A stretch of DNA of 64,000 nucleotides from Hofstenia miamia. Its lineage: Eukaryota > Xenacoelomorpha > Acoela. Where the stretch lies: positions 1,093,656 through 1,157,655 of the forward strand of contig SCFE01000111.1 of the NCBI GenBank assembly GCA_004352715.1, given 5' to 3'. A program made the position numbers and the translations under genes. Shown here one piece after another: positions 47,193-60,194 of this stretch (within the stretch, counting starts at the first letter, position 1; every line of letters starts with the position of its first letter). The notes under the pieces were generated by a model. That model did not search any database. It worked only from the letters and a program-made list of their open reading frames with translations, and was not told the DNA's origin.

Positions 47193-47358
47193 ATTACTGT
47201 CCGTGAAAGACTGTTAAATAATTCAATTGTAAGGAGAATATACGTATTTGTTGAGGCAAGATCAGCATCAAGACTATAACTATTAATGATTATTTTAAAA
47301 TAAAAAATTGGGAAGCAGAAACTACAAAATATCTATAAAGTCATAGTTGCAAATTTAG

Positions 47359-47552
47359 GTTGTGAACGAGGAAGAGCCTTTCGAGAAGCTTTTGATGACT
47401 ATCCAAATAGCACATTTCACAAATTTGACCTTAATCTCCATGACAGATCTCGAAATAACAATTTATATCAAACACTTAAAGCATTGAAAGACCGCAAGTA
47501 TAAGTTCTTGCTGGTAGCTTCTCCAAATGTAACAAGAGTCATTTTTAATGCA
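47359..47552 (+). CDS. Ionotropic glutamate receptor, coding exon 4 (ATD, second lobe)
   Basis: This 194-base exon (AAATTTAG| to GCA|GTAAGT) enters in phase 1 and leaves in phase 0. It covers residues 185-249. Joined to exon 3 it reads FYDDTLGCERGRAFREAFDD, the helix that follows the second-lobe strand in iGluR ATDs. It continues with FDLNLHDRSRNNLYQTLKAL and the strand KYKFLLVASPNVTRVIFNA, which in delta receptors corresponds to RAILVMNPATAKSFI-type sequence (from memory). Two N-glycosylation sequons are visible, NST and NVT, as expected for an extracellular domain. Confidence 0.9.
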
Positions 47553-49433
47553 GTAAGTACTTCTCTCTACACTTTGGAATATAACCACCTTAATCATTTT
47601 CACTTAAAATGAATTTTGTTTTGCAACTATTTTTTCTATAATGATACTGTGACAACTTACTGATTCATTGAAACAAGTTATCAATGACCAAATGCAATCT
47701 ATGGTTTTTAGAAAATCCTGATTTTGTCATTTTAGTCTTGTGAGCATACATCAATGGTAGGTAGCTTATAGTCACTTTAATTAAGTTACTACAATAAAAC
47801 TGTTCCCATCGGATTTTGACAGATAACATTAAAGTTGCTTATTTATTTTCCCTTAAAATATATCTTAAATGTTGGGATAAAGTTTATCTTTAAAAATATC
47901 TGAACTTTTTTAAATTTAAGCTTTTTGGACATTCTAATGTGTCTGTGTTTTCCTAACATTTACTTTTGAAGTATGAGAAGCATTCTGCCAAATTTAGAAG
48001 AGTAATTTTAGCCACTCGGTTTCTCACTATTCAGATTTTGATAACAATATTTTCAAAATTTTGATTATTTACATGAAAGCACTGTTTTTCATCCCCATTT
48101 CAGCATTTCACATATGTTTTTAAGAAAAGGGCCTCCCATGGATATATTATCCAGGTTTGTAAAACTTAGCTTATTGAAAAGATACAGAAATTCAATTTTT
48201 TTGCTACCTATCATTTAAAATGATGATATCATCTGCGTAATCGTACTGCCATCCTCATTTTGTAAAGAGAATGTCAGTACAAGTTTTCATGTATAAAAAT
48301 TTTTAATAAGGGTGGGCTAAATCAGACCCTTTGGGGGTTTACAGGCAAAAATATCCTTTTCTAAATAGGTTTAAGCTTTTGAATATTTTTCATGAAATTC
48401 CAGAATTGCACGCTCAGACCAATATAAATGCTATGCTCGCCATTGACAGTGTAAAAGTAGATATTATGACCCCATTTCTATATGAATCTTGTAATTTATG
48501 GCATCCTAACTTATCGGACGGACAAAGTGCATATTCTTTCAGAGCACTAACCTACAGTGATGATTGTGTACATCAATGGTTAAATTAATACTTGAAAATA
48601 CATTAAGCAACAAGAATGTACTATATCTAGTATCATTGATGTATTTTTTGTAATTATCTATTAAACAATAGCAGACTTTTGGGCATCATAAATTTTGAAT
48701 TTAAGAACTTCATGGACACTTTGTAAATAAGAAGGTCAAAGAAATTGTTTTAAAATGATTAAACCGTTCGTAGTATTATTCTTTTTTCTATAAAGTATAA
48801 AGAATCAGCAATGTAAGTCAGAGTTTTCAAATTCTCAATTTTGGGTCACAAGTTTTAAGATCAAACTAATATACTCATTCATGACAACTATGGAAAGAAA
48901 AACGTATTTCTAATACTGTATAATATTCAAGAAATTTTTGGGATATTTAAGTTTTTTCCAATAGATAGATGAATATAATTTTAATATATTTTTGGATGGG
49001 ATTAACAGTTTTAAGTATTGTGTTTAATTAAGGCAAGACTATATAATGATATCCCTTAAATAGATAATTTTATACTGTTTCAAGGTTATTCCTTAAATCA
49101 ATACCATTACAATTACGTATAAATATTAGTAATTATTTTAATTAAACAGAAATAAATTGCACGTATGCATTTTATCCTTCATTATAGTGAAGGAAGTGTA
49201 CATGGAATCATCTATATTAGAGCAAGATTTTTCAAATTTATTTTACACTTGTAAAAAAATTGAGAAGTTTTGAAAAAAGTTTGTATGAAGCATACTTTTT
49301 CAAGAATATGTTTACTCTTTCCGAAAGAGGGACTAAAGTTTTTATTTTGTTGTTTTTAATCCTTAGTGTATTTTGAATAACTATATAAATTATTGAGGCT
49401 GAAAATATTCTATTACTAATCGAAAATATTTAG
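47553..49433 (+). other. Intron 4 of the glutamate receptor gene
   Basis: Phase 0 intron of about 1.9 kb, GTAAGT to AATATTTAG. It contains the unexplained open frame 48331-48588. Otherwise it is plain AT-rich DNA with no transposon recognised. Confidence 0.85.
48331..48588 (+). other. Exon-like open frame in intron 4
   Basis: An 85-codon open frame with protein-like composition. Its middle reads TNINAMLAIDSVKVDIMTPF and its later part CNLWHPNLSDGQSAYSFRAL. The first part loosely recalls the ATD segment that precedes the C...W...G motif in iGluRs, which in this gene is already supplied by exon 7. Candidate acceptors (TTTACAG|G, ATTCCAG|AA) do not give the phase 0 entry that exon 4 needs, and no donor is evident. 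It may be a decayed duplicate exon or chance. Confidence 0.2.
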
Positions 49434-49487
49434 GCAATTGAATTGGAATTAATATCTTCAGACTACATTTGGTTAATTGCTAGTCAG
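49434..49487 (+). CDS. Ionotropic glutamate receptor, coding exon 5 (micro-exon)
   Basis: Only 54 bases, phase 0 at both ends (TATTTAG| and TCAG|GTAAGA). It encodes 18 residues, AIELELISSDYIWLIASQ, numbers 250-267. The sequence is the ATD helix-strand unit written in many iGluRs as A...Lv..dYhWil (delta receptors: VETNLVAFDCHWIIIN, from memory). Its short length, conserved WLI strand and perfect phase with exons 4 and 6 make it convincing although it is far too short to stand out as an ORF. Confidence 0.87.
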
Positions 49488-51537
49488 GTAAGATAGTTTT
49501 CAATTGCATACATAGAATCCATTTTGCATGCAGCATTTACTCTATTTAATCATTATAATGTTTTCATTTCATTTGGTTTGCATTTGGTGCATACAGAAAA
49601 ATTTATTAAAATAATAAATTCTAATTTAAATTCTTGAAGATATCACTGCATTTGTAAATTTAGAAAGTTGAATGATTGTTTTAGATTAGGTGATGGTAAA
49701 GAAACTAGAAAAGGGTTCTCAGTACAAAAATTCATCTTTTTATTTATAAATGTAAATTAAAAATAACGGAAGACTAATTCTTGTATTTTGATTGAGAACT
49801 TAAATTTCATTTGCATGATAAGATATTAGGCATATCTTTATTCAGAACAAATTTTTGTGTTAATGAACTCAATTTAATGAAATCACTAGCGGCATTCTGT
49901 CTGTTAAAAAGAAAAGGAGAAAGCAATTGTTAACATAAATTTTAATGACTGGGACAATCAATTGATTTCTAAGCCTTTGAAAACAAATCTAGGGGAAATA
50001 TACTTTACATTACAAGAAATCACATTACTTCAACGTCATGTTATTAGTTGGTTAGGACGCTTAACTCAAGTGGAAATACACTGAAATGTAGCCAATTTGA
50101 ATAATTTTTGCTTTCGAGATTTATCCTTGATTAACTTTAAAATATGAAGAAAATTAGTATGAAATAATGGCTGAATGCTCTCTGATATATTTTACTCTAT
50201 TGGGATTTTTCCATTTATGTTAAAATTTTAATTGCCCATTTCTTAGCGAATTTTGAATTCAATTTTATTAAATTAATTGAATCTAAAAAAATTCAAATGA
50301 AACAATTTGACAGTTACTTTAATATTAGAGATGTCTCACAAATGTGAAATTTTTATGATTACTCAGAATTCATGATAAGTAAGAAAGATAAGTAAGAAAG
50401 TTGTTGATAAAAGCCAGTAGATTTAATTTTGCATGTGCAAGAAAAGTGTATTTTACTTATGAAATATATATATTGTAACGCTTTTGAAGAATTTCAGTTA
50501 AGATAAATATTAATTAGTTTTTGCGAAGATCTAAGAACTTCTTTGCGATTATCGGAGTTTTCCTTCAATAGTAAAGAGGTATAAGCTTCGTAGCAGTGGC
50601 ATTAATTTGGTGAAATAACTTTCAGAAAAATTATTAATATTTCTTTGTCTTTTGGTTTCTTTAACAACGGTATAAATAGAATATTTTATTAACAGGAGAG
50701 AAAACATCTTTTCAAATTGTCTGTTATATTACTAGCAATGATGCAAAGCTTTGAATAATACTTACTCTACAGCACAAATAAATTGTGAGTTTGTGAAAAT
50801 AGATCATTCCAGGCAACTATGATTTTGCATAATTATATACTTAGATATTTATTATGTGATAGTGATTTGCAAAGTGTATTTTGACTTAGATTTTTGAAAT
50901 ATTCATATCTACAAACCTAAGTGTTTTTTTGATATGAAGCTATTTTACAAACAGTGCAAACAGAGTTTATTGATTATCAAAATATACAATGAAAGACAAA
51001 AATTATTAAATGTTCCAACTTTGCTTCACTGGATTCACAAAATACAGTGTTTATTTTTTTGTAATTTGGGCTTACATCATTTCACGATATTATCCATGCT
51101 CTCTAAATTATTTAGTGAGAATTGTATTCCACTTTTATGACGTAATTGAATATTAGATGCTTCCAGAATTTAGAATTAAGTTCTTAGAAGCAGTTATGCT
51201 AAAATTTTGATTTTAAATTTGATAAAAACTTGCAAAACTCTGCAAATATATTTGTTCATTCAATATTCCATACAGTCGAGAGGAGATGACACCTTAAGTA
51301 AAGTATAAAACTTATTGAAAAATAAAGATACAGTTTGTTAAGTGTATAACTTAAAATCTTTAGAGAACATTGTGATAATAATAATATCAAGGTAGTTCAA
51401 AATTGGGAATACACATATAATTTCTTAGGCTATGCATTTTTCATACGTAATGGGTGCACAAACTTTTTGAAAAATTTATCATTGAATATAAATATAATAT
51501 TACTTTTGTTTTATTCGAACATTAATTTAAAGTTTAG
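49488..51537 (+). other. Intron 5 of the glutamate receptor gene
   Basis: Phase 0 intron of about 2 kb, GTAAGA to AAAGTTTAG. Plain AT-rich sequence; no repeat family, RNA gene or coding segment recognised. The ORF at 50934-51140 looks like chance. Confidence 0.85.
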
Positions 51538-51654
51538 GACTTAGATCCTGCTGATTTAAGCATAAACACAACTCAGTCGACAGTGGTTACCCTATCACCC
51601 AGACGCAACTTGCAATTGTACTCAAATGGAAATTGGAATTCAGCCCTTGAGCAG
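51538..51654 (+). CDS. Ionotropic glutamate receptor, coding exon 6
   Basis: This 117-base exon (AGTTTAG| to GAGCAG|GTAGTG), phase 0 on both sides, covers residues 268-306. It reads DLDPADLSINTTQSTVVTLS then RRNLQLYSNGNWNSALEQ. It follows directly on the WLIASQ strand of exon 5, where iGluR ATDs have a variable loop and the strand giving the next lobe. The sequon NTT is a third likely N-glycan site. The segment is less conserved than exons 3 and 4, so the assignment rests on open frame, splice sites, phase and position between exons 5 and 7. Confidence 0.78.
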
Positions 51655-53267
51655 GTAGTGCTTATTAAAATTCCTTAGCATGTAGCATGAAGTGTATGTA
51701 TTTCCCTTAGTATTCTGTATAACTGGGAAATTATAAACAATTTTAAATGTATTTGAATGTTAAGTCAATTGGAATGGTTTTTACAGCTATCTAAAGCAAT
51801 TGGGCCACTTTCAAACTTTGTTTTCAGTAAAGGGAATGACGTATTTTTACTGTAAAATTGAAGATTAAATATTTCTTAAAAATAAAAAATTGCAAAAGAT
51901 TACTTGAAACTTTGGAATTTTGTTTATTTTTAGAAAATTTTTACTAACGAATTTCAAAAAAAATTAACATAGTTGCTATTGGCATGAATTATCGTTAAGA
52001 TTTTAAAAAATAATTAATAAATTCATATCTGAAAATAGTCCCTTTTTTAAATACTGAAATTTTGCATAACATAGCAACTGAGGATAACTTCGTTTTTAGC
52101 AAATTGAAACAAAATGTCGTGTTCAATTTACGAGGCATGCTTGTCAAACTAACACTTTAATCATACATCCATTATATCTAGTCGCCTATAGAAAGTGTTG
52201 TCATAATTGGGGTCACAATTTTTGAAATACAACAATCTGAGTTTTTATAATAATTAATAAAATAATTAATTAGATTGATGTTTATCGCCAACAACTTTGA
52301 GAATACTTTCCGTAAAAAACTTTAAAGTTTCCGTTCATATTAATTTCGAGAAAAGTTTATCATCAAAGTCAGCGGTCCTTTACTAGGTTATTAATTTTTT
52401 TAGAATTTTAAGCGCCATTAATAACAGTTAAGAGAAAATTTAAGTAAAAACTGTAAATATTTTAGAGTGGTAATGAACTCAGAATTACATACACTTGGCT
52501 AAATTCCTGCATTTGCTTTTTTGCTTTTAGTAGTAAGTCATTATTAATTCAGTATCCTTTATTACCGCTTTGCTATAGTTAGTACTTTTAGTTTATACTT
52601 TAGAAAATTTATTAATTCCAACATATGTGAAAAAAGGGCTAATGCACAATCAATTTCCAAAAATGCATTCCTTTACTTTTGTATTTCGCCACATTTCGTC
52701 ATAAATCAATACTTGGCTATGTAGCGAATCAAACAAGTTTAAAATCATAGTACGTTTTAACAAGGAGTATCTTAGAATTTCACATTTTCTGACTTATTAA
52801 GTTTGTCAAACTTAGGTCTAAAAAATGGGCTTAACAGTTTTCTTGATATTTTTTAAGGATATTCTATGTAATCAATTATCTTTGTAGGAGTAAATTTATT
52901 TTAACTAACCATAACAGATTTCATACATCCAAGAATATCGAAACTGCTTCTAAAAGTTAAACTGTTTTGTTTGTCCGGTGCCCATGAAAAAAAATCAGTT
53001 AAATTCAAACTTTGCAGCCCAATATAAACATTCGCATTGAGAAGTCAACTGTGATTATTCAGCGAGTTAATCAGTATCGATGAATTACACCATGGGCTGC
53101 TGAAAATAGGCCAAATAAGTTCATTTTATTAAAACATAAGAACCTATGGTTATTGTTTGTAACAGTTTGCATAAAAATAGTTTTTTTCATTAAAAATATA
53201 TTAAATTGAGAACAATTACTTTTTAATTGTTTTGTAGGATGTCAGTTGCCCTCGTCATATTTGGATT

Positions 53268-53269
<2 letters not shown>

Positions 53270-53301
<32 letters not shown>
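53270..53301. repeat. (TA)n array
   Basis: Pure TA repeat in plain intron sequence, no transposon end recognised beside it. Confidence 0.92.
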
Positions 53302-53303
<2 letters not shown>

Positions 53304-55740
53304 GTTATAACAATTGTGTTTAGAACATACAAAATGTTCATTACTCTTTTGCATGATTAATATTTATTACCATTTTAAAGATAATTAATTATCAAATTGT
53401 GATTTGCAAAATTGAAATAAAACAAAATGGACCTTTCATTTTTAAAGAAAGTTTAACTTTTTCGTCCACATGTAGAGCAACACATGAGTACACTAATTTC
53501 AAATCTTTTTAAATCAAAATATTACCTTCATATAAGATCACGACTTGAAATCATCATATACAGACATAAAATTATAGCGAATAGGTGAAATGTGAAGAAA
53601 ATTGAATAAAAATGCCTCTAAGATCTAAGGGTATGCATATTGTTTCGCATTCCTGCTATCTTACAATGTAGTAGGTCTTTTAACAATAATTATAGCTTAA
53701 ACTAATTTTTTTTAAATGTATCACTATTCAAATTTTTTTGGTACTGTAGAAGGTAGAATTTTTTGAAATGTTGATAAGATGCACAATAAAATCAAAATAC
53801 GAAATACAAAGTATTCGCAAATATATTTATGTAATAAAATGTTTGATACTTTTGAATAAAATTCAAAACTAAAAAAAACTAAAGCTAAAACCTCTCCTTT
53901 GTGATTGTAAATGAAGGAATAGTAACTTTTTGGTAATAGGTTTGTGGCATATTCTTTGATAACAAAATTCGAGTGGCTGAACTGCTATATTATTTAGTTG
54001 ATTTAAAGAAAAGAAAGATTGTAATGTTGCACAGCCCTGGGTTAATGCTTAAGGATGTATAAGAATTAATTATAAATAATTAGAAAATATCATCACTATT
54101 ATTTGTTTAAAACAGCATAACTAGTATAATGCGCTTTTGAATCAAGAAAAAATATTTTAACATTATTTTTACACTTCCATTTTAGACATTTTTGAAAAAA
54201 GTTTGTCTAATTAAAGGTGCTATTGCGTCCTTGTGATATCTTTGAAATGAGAAAACTGTTTAATAGAAAAATATTTTGAATTTTTGGTAAGTTCTGATGC
54301 CAAAATTAAAAGCATAACTCGTTCGGTGATAATTTCCAATACCACTTAATAGATTTTGTTGCCAAAGGCTCGATTATGTTTTTGTATACGCATACTTTTA
54401 TTTATTACCTTTATTTTTGAAACATGTAGCCATGTAGATTAAGAAGCATGAGCTTGTTTGTGTAGTGAACTATCTTGTAATTTTAGACTTCTTATGATAA
54501 GAAACAGGTAATTTATGGCACTGGATATTTCCAATCACTACTGAAACTGCATGTGCCCCGATACATGTCATTAAACGTTTAACACTTTCAGTGATTGCCG
54601 ATTTTTGTTATTGCAGTTTTGTTCTTTAACCTAATTCATTCATTGATTTGTTCGCTTTACGCATGTAATAATTAATAATTCTACTAACTCTTCAAAGAGA
54701 AGAAATGCAGATAATGTAATCTGCAGCCATTAATGTAATTGATCGTAAGTAGATACAGAAACTTATTGTTAAATATTTTTTATAGAAATTCAATCTTGAA
54801 TACAAATCGCTATTCAGCATTCAATTTCATGAAAAACTAGCAAAAGCCTACTTTCTGAAGTAGCCTTGACTAACTCTATGATTTCCTAAACTAGGATGAG
54901 AAAACCATTGTTCAGGAAATTTACTTGATCAATAAATAAGGGAAAATTATGGATGAGGTTTTTCATTTGCTATTTCTGCCAGCGTCTATGATAAAATATC
55001 TTCTAATGTAGAATAGAGTATTTAGGATTTATTGTACTAAACACAAAATACTCAGTGCAGTACAAAATGCTCTAAAGTATATCACAAAAGTTTAATCCAT
55101 ATCTCTGCAGGTCATGTTAAGCAGATTAGGCTAAACTCAAACAGGTTTATAAATGTGTTTTGGCATTTAACTTGTCATTTACGAATATTGTTCCTAATCT
55201 CAAGTCATTATTTTCATTGAAGATAAAAGTTCATGAAAATTTGTTTCATTTTGGAACACAAACCAATTATTTTTTTAATTAAAAAAAGTAGAAATCAACA
55301 ATGTTTGTAAATGAATGTTCGCAGACAATGCTAAAAGAGTAAAATATATTTCAAAGAAAACAATTATCGCAAAAAGCTCTGCACAATAACCATCTCATCT
55401 AATTGTTTCAAGATCTGCGTATGTGGTTACTATTCAGCAGAATCTCCTATGTAATAAAAATAACATTCGATTACTTGAGAGACTGTTTAAATTATACAGG
55501 ATAAAAAACTTGAACTATATTAATGTTGCAAATTATACACAGCGTAGAGATTAGCAATAATATTTGACCTAAACCTGAATAAGGTTTTGCCAATTTAGTT
55601 ATTGGACTTGATAGTAAACTATAGTATTAAGATGGAAATATGAGCAAATTTACAGACTAATTGCACAACATCAAAAGAAGCACGTTTAGGAGGATTCTCA
55701 ATTGTCAGACCTTTTTATGTTATGTGGCATCATGGATCCG

Positions 55741-55770
55741 CACGCCACTTAAATGCAAATTATATTTATA

Positions 55771-55805
<35 letters not shown>

Positions 55806-55808
55806 GAT

Positions 55809-55840
<32 letters not shown>

Positions 55841-55861
55841 AATTTGTATTTTAGTGGCGTG
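55741..55861. repeat. Palindrome with a TA-repeat centre (possible MITE)
   Basis: CACGCCACTTAAATGCAAATT at 55741-55761 is answered at 55841-55861 by the reverse complement of CACGCCACTAAAATACAAATT, two mismatches in 21. Between them is an interrupted TA array (55772-55840), itself self-complementary, so the whole 120 bases can fold into one long hairpin. No clean target duplication was found. It could be a foldback MITE whose centre is, or became, a microsatellite. Confidence 0.75.
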
Positions 55862-57589
55862 GAGATCTGAGGGACTCCATGGACAAGGTGTCAATTGCAG
55901 TGGGATATTTAGAAGAACACTCTGCGAGAGTTATATTTAAGAGTGATATTGAGTTGATAGGCCTATTGAGATTGATCCAACACTTGATGAGAAAAGAAAT
56001 TGACTAATTTCAGAAATTTACTTCATAAAATTTGAATCGTTGAAAATGTACTTCTCATCCCAGTTTAATATTTTGTAATTATTTTTAAATCTCTGCAATA
56101 ATTCAGAATAACTTGAGCATGGAATAAAATATAATGGAAACTTGCATGAGAAAAATTTTCAAATTAATATGATGTTATGGTGTATCATAAGATATTTAAT
56201 AGATTGTGAGGAATTTAATAGAGTTGCAGGAATTGAGTTATAAGTGAATATATTTTTTTGCTTAATGCACATGGCAATATAACCACTTAGCATTGTTGTT
56301 TGATAACTTGGTTCTAGCCATAAATTCAAAATTTAAAATTTTTAATTGAATTGTTGAAATCTTTTAGAACTCACGTCATAACTTCTATTGTTATAGTTTT
56401 GAATAACTAAAAATTTTCTAACATTGCGGTTAGGTTCTTTATCTCAGCAAAGCTTACAATTTATTAGGAAATGTAAAAGTCTAAAAATTGTTATTAGAAG
56501 CATGTATATGACTCGAAATATAGGAAGATGTAGTTTCCACGGCTTAACTTGAATTGCCAAATGAAATAGCTTAGTCATTGGTTCTGCTTTTACTTCACTA
56601 CTTGTTGAAATTGAATATATTTAGAATTCCTGATTTCCTGCATGCTTCCAGGGAACCTAGAAGCGATGACATGAATATTGGCGATCGTCAATACCATGCA
56701 TAAAAATTTGATAGCGCATCCCAATTGGTCAATAAACATCGTTTAAAAATTGTCTGCAATACACCCATTGATTATAAAACTAATTAATTTCAGACATAAA
56801 TGTCGCAATAATTTGAGTGCTGTCTATTAAATTTTAAATTCAAATTGTGCAGACATTTATATCTTAAAAATGTTGGAAATTTTGTTATCTCTCCAATTTT
56901 GTTGGCATATGTAAAATTGATGCCAATCTGAGTTTCATTCGAGTTTTTACAGTTATTTGATCTTAAGAATATAAAGAATATTCGATGTAGAGACATATTT
57001 GAAGAATGCCCATTAGTACATACAATAATAGTTCGTTCAAAATTTCAACTAAAAATAAATGTTTTAGGACTAAATTCGTAACAGGAACGGCTCTATAAAA
57101 AAACTCAAGGTATTTTTATAAAACATTGAATATTTGTTCCTATATTTTAAATTGCATACAAGTCAATTAAATGGGAAAAATGTCAATATTATTCTGTCAT
57201 TTACATTTATAGTTATTTTTTAATGATATAGTATTGAAAAATTACAGAAACTTACAAAATAAAAATTGTTTTAGAGAATTCGACAAGGTACATTTCTTGT
57301 AGGTTATTGCTGGCCGATTCTAGGACTTCTATGTGCAAAATGTGCTAGTCTATTTGCTATTCAGTAGTTTTGCTAAATTAGCCTAGACCATGTATATTCT
57401 CCTTTAGGTTAAACTCAATGCCAACATATATTTTACATTTGATTTCTTGCCAAAAATGGTTTCTGCTAACTGTTTAATTTCTTCTATTTACTTTTGGATG
57501 TTTTCTTATGAATATTGTTTTATAGATTTTTAATTCACTAGCTGGTGCTCTTGAACCGATCAATCGATTAATTCACCGCTATTGAATTC

Positions 57590-59190
57590 TCAGGAGCAGA
57601 AAGCCAAGAAAAGAAGTTTAGAAGTATCCCTTTGAAAAATACGTCCATCAATATTTTGAGGGTCCATGAATTCTTGGTTATTTCTTCTTGCTCACAGCTT
57701 AGGGATTTCCTCAGTTTCCAGGGACTCAGAGCTATCCTAAGCACTCTAAATGCCTTCTGTACTGCCGACCTTCCTTAACCCTAACCTAATCCTTCCCCAA
57801 TCTTGACTCCTCCAAATATCACTTATGCTTCTTGTTTACTGTCCCGTGTGCCCCAAATTCTATTGGGACAACTTACTTTTTCTTCAACTTTCACAATCTC
57901 TTTATTTGTTCCTCCAACTCCCATTAGATGCGCATTTTAAATCTCTCTTGGTACTTCTATGTCTACCACTACTATGTCTGCCATCCTTGATTTGATTCAC
58001 TTGCTAGTCTATATGGTGAAGTTACGCAATATCACAATCTGTGACTTAGTCTTCAACCATCCATCTCCTGCTTGTAACCCATGCTGTCTATGAAAATCTA
58101 ACTTTTTATGCCTCAACTTATGTGCATTCTGAGTCAGCTTCTGACTGCCTGCTATCAGATGATCTGTAGTCTCCAACTCTTTCTTACATAGCGTGCATTT
58201 GCTACATAGCCTAGCACTTCTGTCTACGTGCTTCTTCATAGAGTTTGTTCTGACTGTTGTTTCCTTGCTATCATTATTAGCGTTTCTGTTTCTCTTTTTG
58301 AGTCTTTCCCACTTACCCATTTGTTACTCTCTTCTCTAGCACAGTTTTATGTATCCCTCTAGTATTCTTCATTGCTTATACCTATTTATCTCTCTGCATT
58401 GACCCTACTCTGTTCTCATTTTCCTTAACTCCATACTGCCATCCAGTAGCGATCAATAAAGTTGCTCTTTAATTATTCTCTTAGTCTTAATGCTTATGCT
58501 TCTACAGCTTCCTTCACACTTAGCTGTCGTTTCCTACATTTGAATGGTCTTTCTGCTCTTAGTAAATTCCTGGTGGTCTCTCTGCCTAGCTCTTTTAGTT
58601 CATTCTGTTTCACCTAGCTGTTTTTGCTGAGTATCTCAACACTGGCAAAGGCCATGTATTTATGTTCTTTATTTTGTTCTACCCATTTAATGTAGACTTC
58701 TGCAGTACCTTCCTTCCATTCCTACTGCATTCGTTTTTTGGTCTTGTCTTCATTTCCCGGTGATCTGTTCAGTTTCTCTCTAACACTTTAAGCATTTGTA
58801 GGTATCCTTGATCTTATATGCCAATCTATCTCAGTCTGCCATTGGCATCTAGTGTCCCCAGTGAGAACCTATGTGATATTCTGTCATATGCCTTCCATTA
58901 GTCTACCTATGCTATTGCTATGTTTTCCTTCCTTCTCTTACAATTCTCCACCATTGCCAGGTTTATAAGCAACAGATGCTTTCCTATGTTATTGGCGTGA
59001 ATTTGCTTGTATCAATTCCTTTACTTTGTTCCTACTGTATCAGGAATCTCTTCCCCACTACCATCTACTCCGGACATCCACACACTTTTCCAATGCTGCT
59101 GATAGTCTCAGATGAACACGAGGAACTTCTTCAATCAATACCCAATTACCTCATTATTTTTATTACGTCTAAGTGCTTATATGGGTCACG
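57590..59190 (-). mobile_element. Decayed LINE, family B copy 2
   Basis: Reading down the - strand: NSIGRLMEGI near 58920, KHKYMAFASVEILSKNS-type sequence near 58650, then the open frame from 58320. That frame has RTNSMKKHVD and a zinc-finger-like CSKCTLCKKELETTDHLIAG with SQKLTQNAHKLRHKKLDFHR. After a stop, ADIVVVDIEVPRE (near 57970) and EKVSCPNRIWGTRDSKQ (near 57870) follow, and VQKAFRVLRIALS (near 57750) corresponds to the LQKTaLLGtARiLRKvL end. The order zinc finger, RPDIVVV...DIAVP, VVPIVIGALG, LLGTARILRKVL is the same as in the + strand copy at 40.2-41.1 kb. No intact frame; boundaries approximate. Confidence 0.62.
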
Positions 59191-60194
59191 ATAATGCGGA
59201 AGCATGGGAGCTAGAAGTTCAAACCCAAATTCATTGAATGACTATATGTAAAGAACATCTCCTTTTTAAAAGTAAGCAAAGAAAATATGGATGGATATTT
59301 CATCTTCTGTAATGACATTTGAAAGTCTGAACTAATTCATTCCGTTATCTATCCCAAATTTAGAAGTTCGAAAAAGTATATTTGCTTAAAGCTGCACAAG
59401 GTATTCATGTGGATTCAATATTTTCATTCTTTAGGATATTCAAATATTTAGTTCTGCACCCGGCTAATGTGGAAATACACTTTGAATTTTGAATATATGT
59501 ATGTGTCAGACTCTTCCAACATTAATAAAACTAATAATGTTTTCCAAATTTTAACAGCTTTCAAGAGCATATTGTTTACTTGGAACACTAACAGCAGAGA
59601 ATGAAAATTCCGAAATCTAAGTGGATTGAAGATATGGGTTCCACAGTTCTCCAAATTGATTGCCTGCAAGCGAGGCATTCGTGTTATAAAAGCAATATTA
59701 TATTAATTGATTAAATCAATTGATTGCTAAATTTATTGCGATGGCGCTTTTAGTTTCTTATAATGAAGCAATCCTCATTTACAGCTAACCTTTCAATCAA
59801 AAAGTTGTAAAACAATGTGATGAATTTAAAAGAACGAGTTCCATATTTTGTGTATTGTATTTACAAAATTAGAATTTTGCAGTATGTTATCTTCTTAATA
59901 CAGAAATGACACAAACATGAACTGTTTTCTAATCACATAAAGGAGGAAAAAAATGACCAGTCTGAAACACATCTTGTAGTGCATGTCTTCATTGCTCTTT
60001 TATAATACAATGGACATAAACTGCAGCACGTTTGGCACCTAAATTTCATTCTCAATTTCCTTCTAATTGAGCAAAATTTGTATCTTACAAATACAATTTC
60101 TTATTTCTTCACTGAAATTTTAATTGCTGCTTGTCTGACACTTATAACAAATTTCTCTTTATATTTTTAAATTTTTCGTATGCCAATATTTTAA

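Larger units (their letters stand above)
27395..47358 (+). other. Intron 3 of the glutamate receptor gene
   Basis: Phase 1 intron of about 20 kb, GTTAGC to GCAAATTTAG. It holds most of the transposon load: a LINE tail (29432-29875), hAT MITEs (30091-30299, 43994-44388, 45336-45537), an RLE fragment (34980-35545), a deleted hAT element (35603-36314), an RT ORF (37969-40240), a LINE remnant (40241-41145) and a Penelope-like remnant (46670-47150). I see nothing recognisable in 27395-29430, 30308-34979 (apart from a TA array at 31462-31502), 36324-37700, 41146-43985, 44397-45327 and 45546-46669. Confidence 0.75.

Noticed and set aside
53014-53099. Inverted repeat TTTGCAGCCCA / TGGGCTGC
   Set aside because: Only about eight paired bases with no duplication at the flanks; not distinguishable from chance.
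54034-54055. hAT MITE end CACAGCCCTGGG
   Set aside because: Resembles the right end of MITE family A, but no left end, interior or duplication was found nearby.
59448-59678. Open frame on the - strand
   Set aside because: No recognisable family, no splice context and typical chance-ORF composition.
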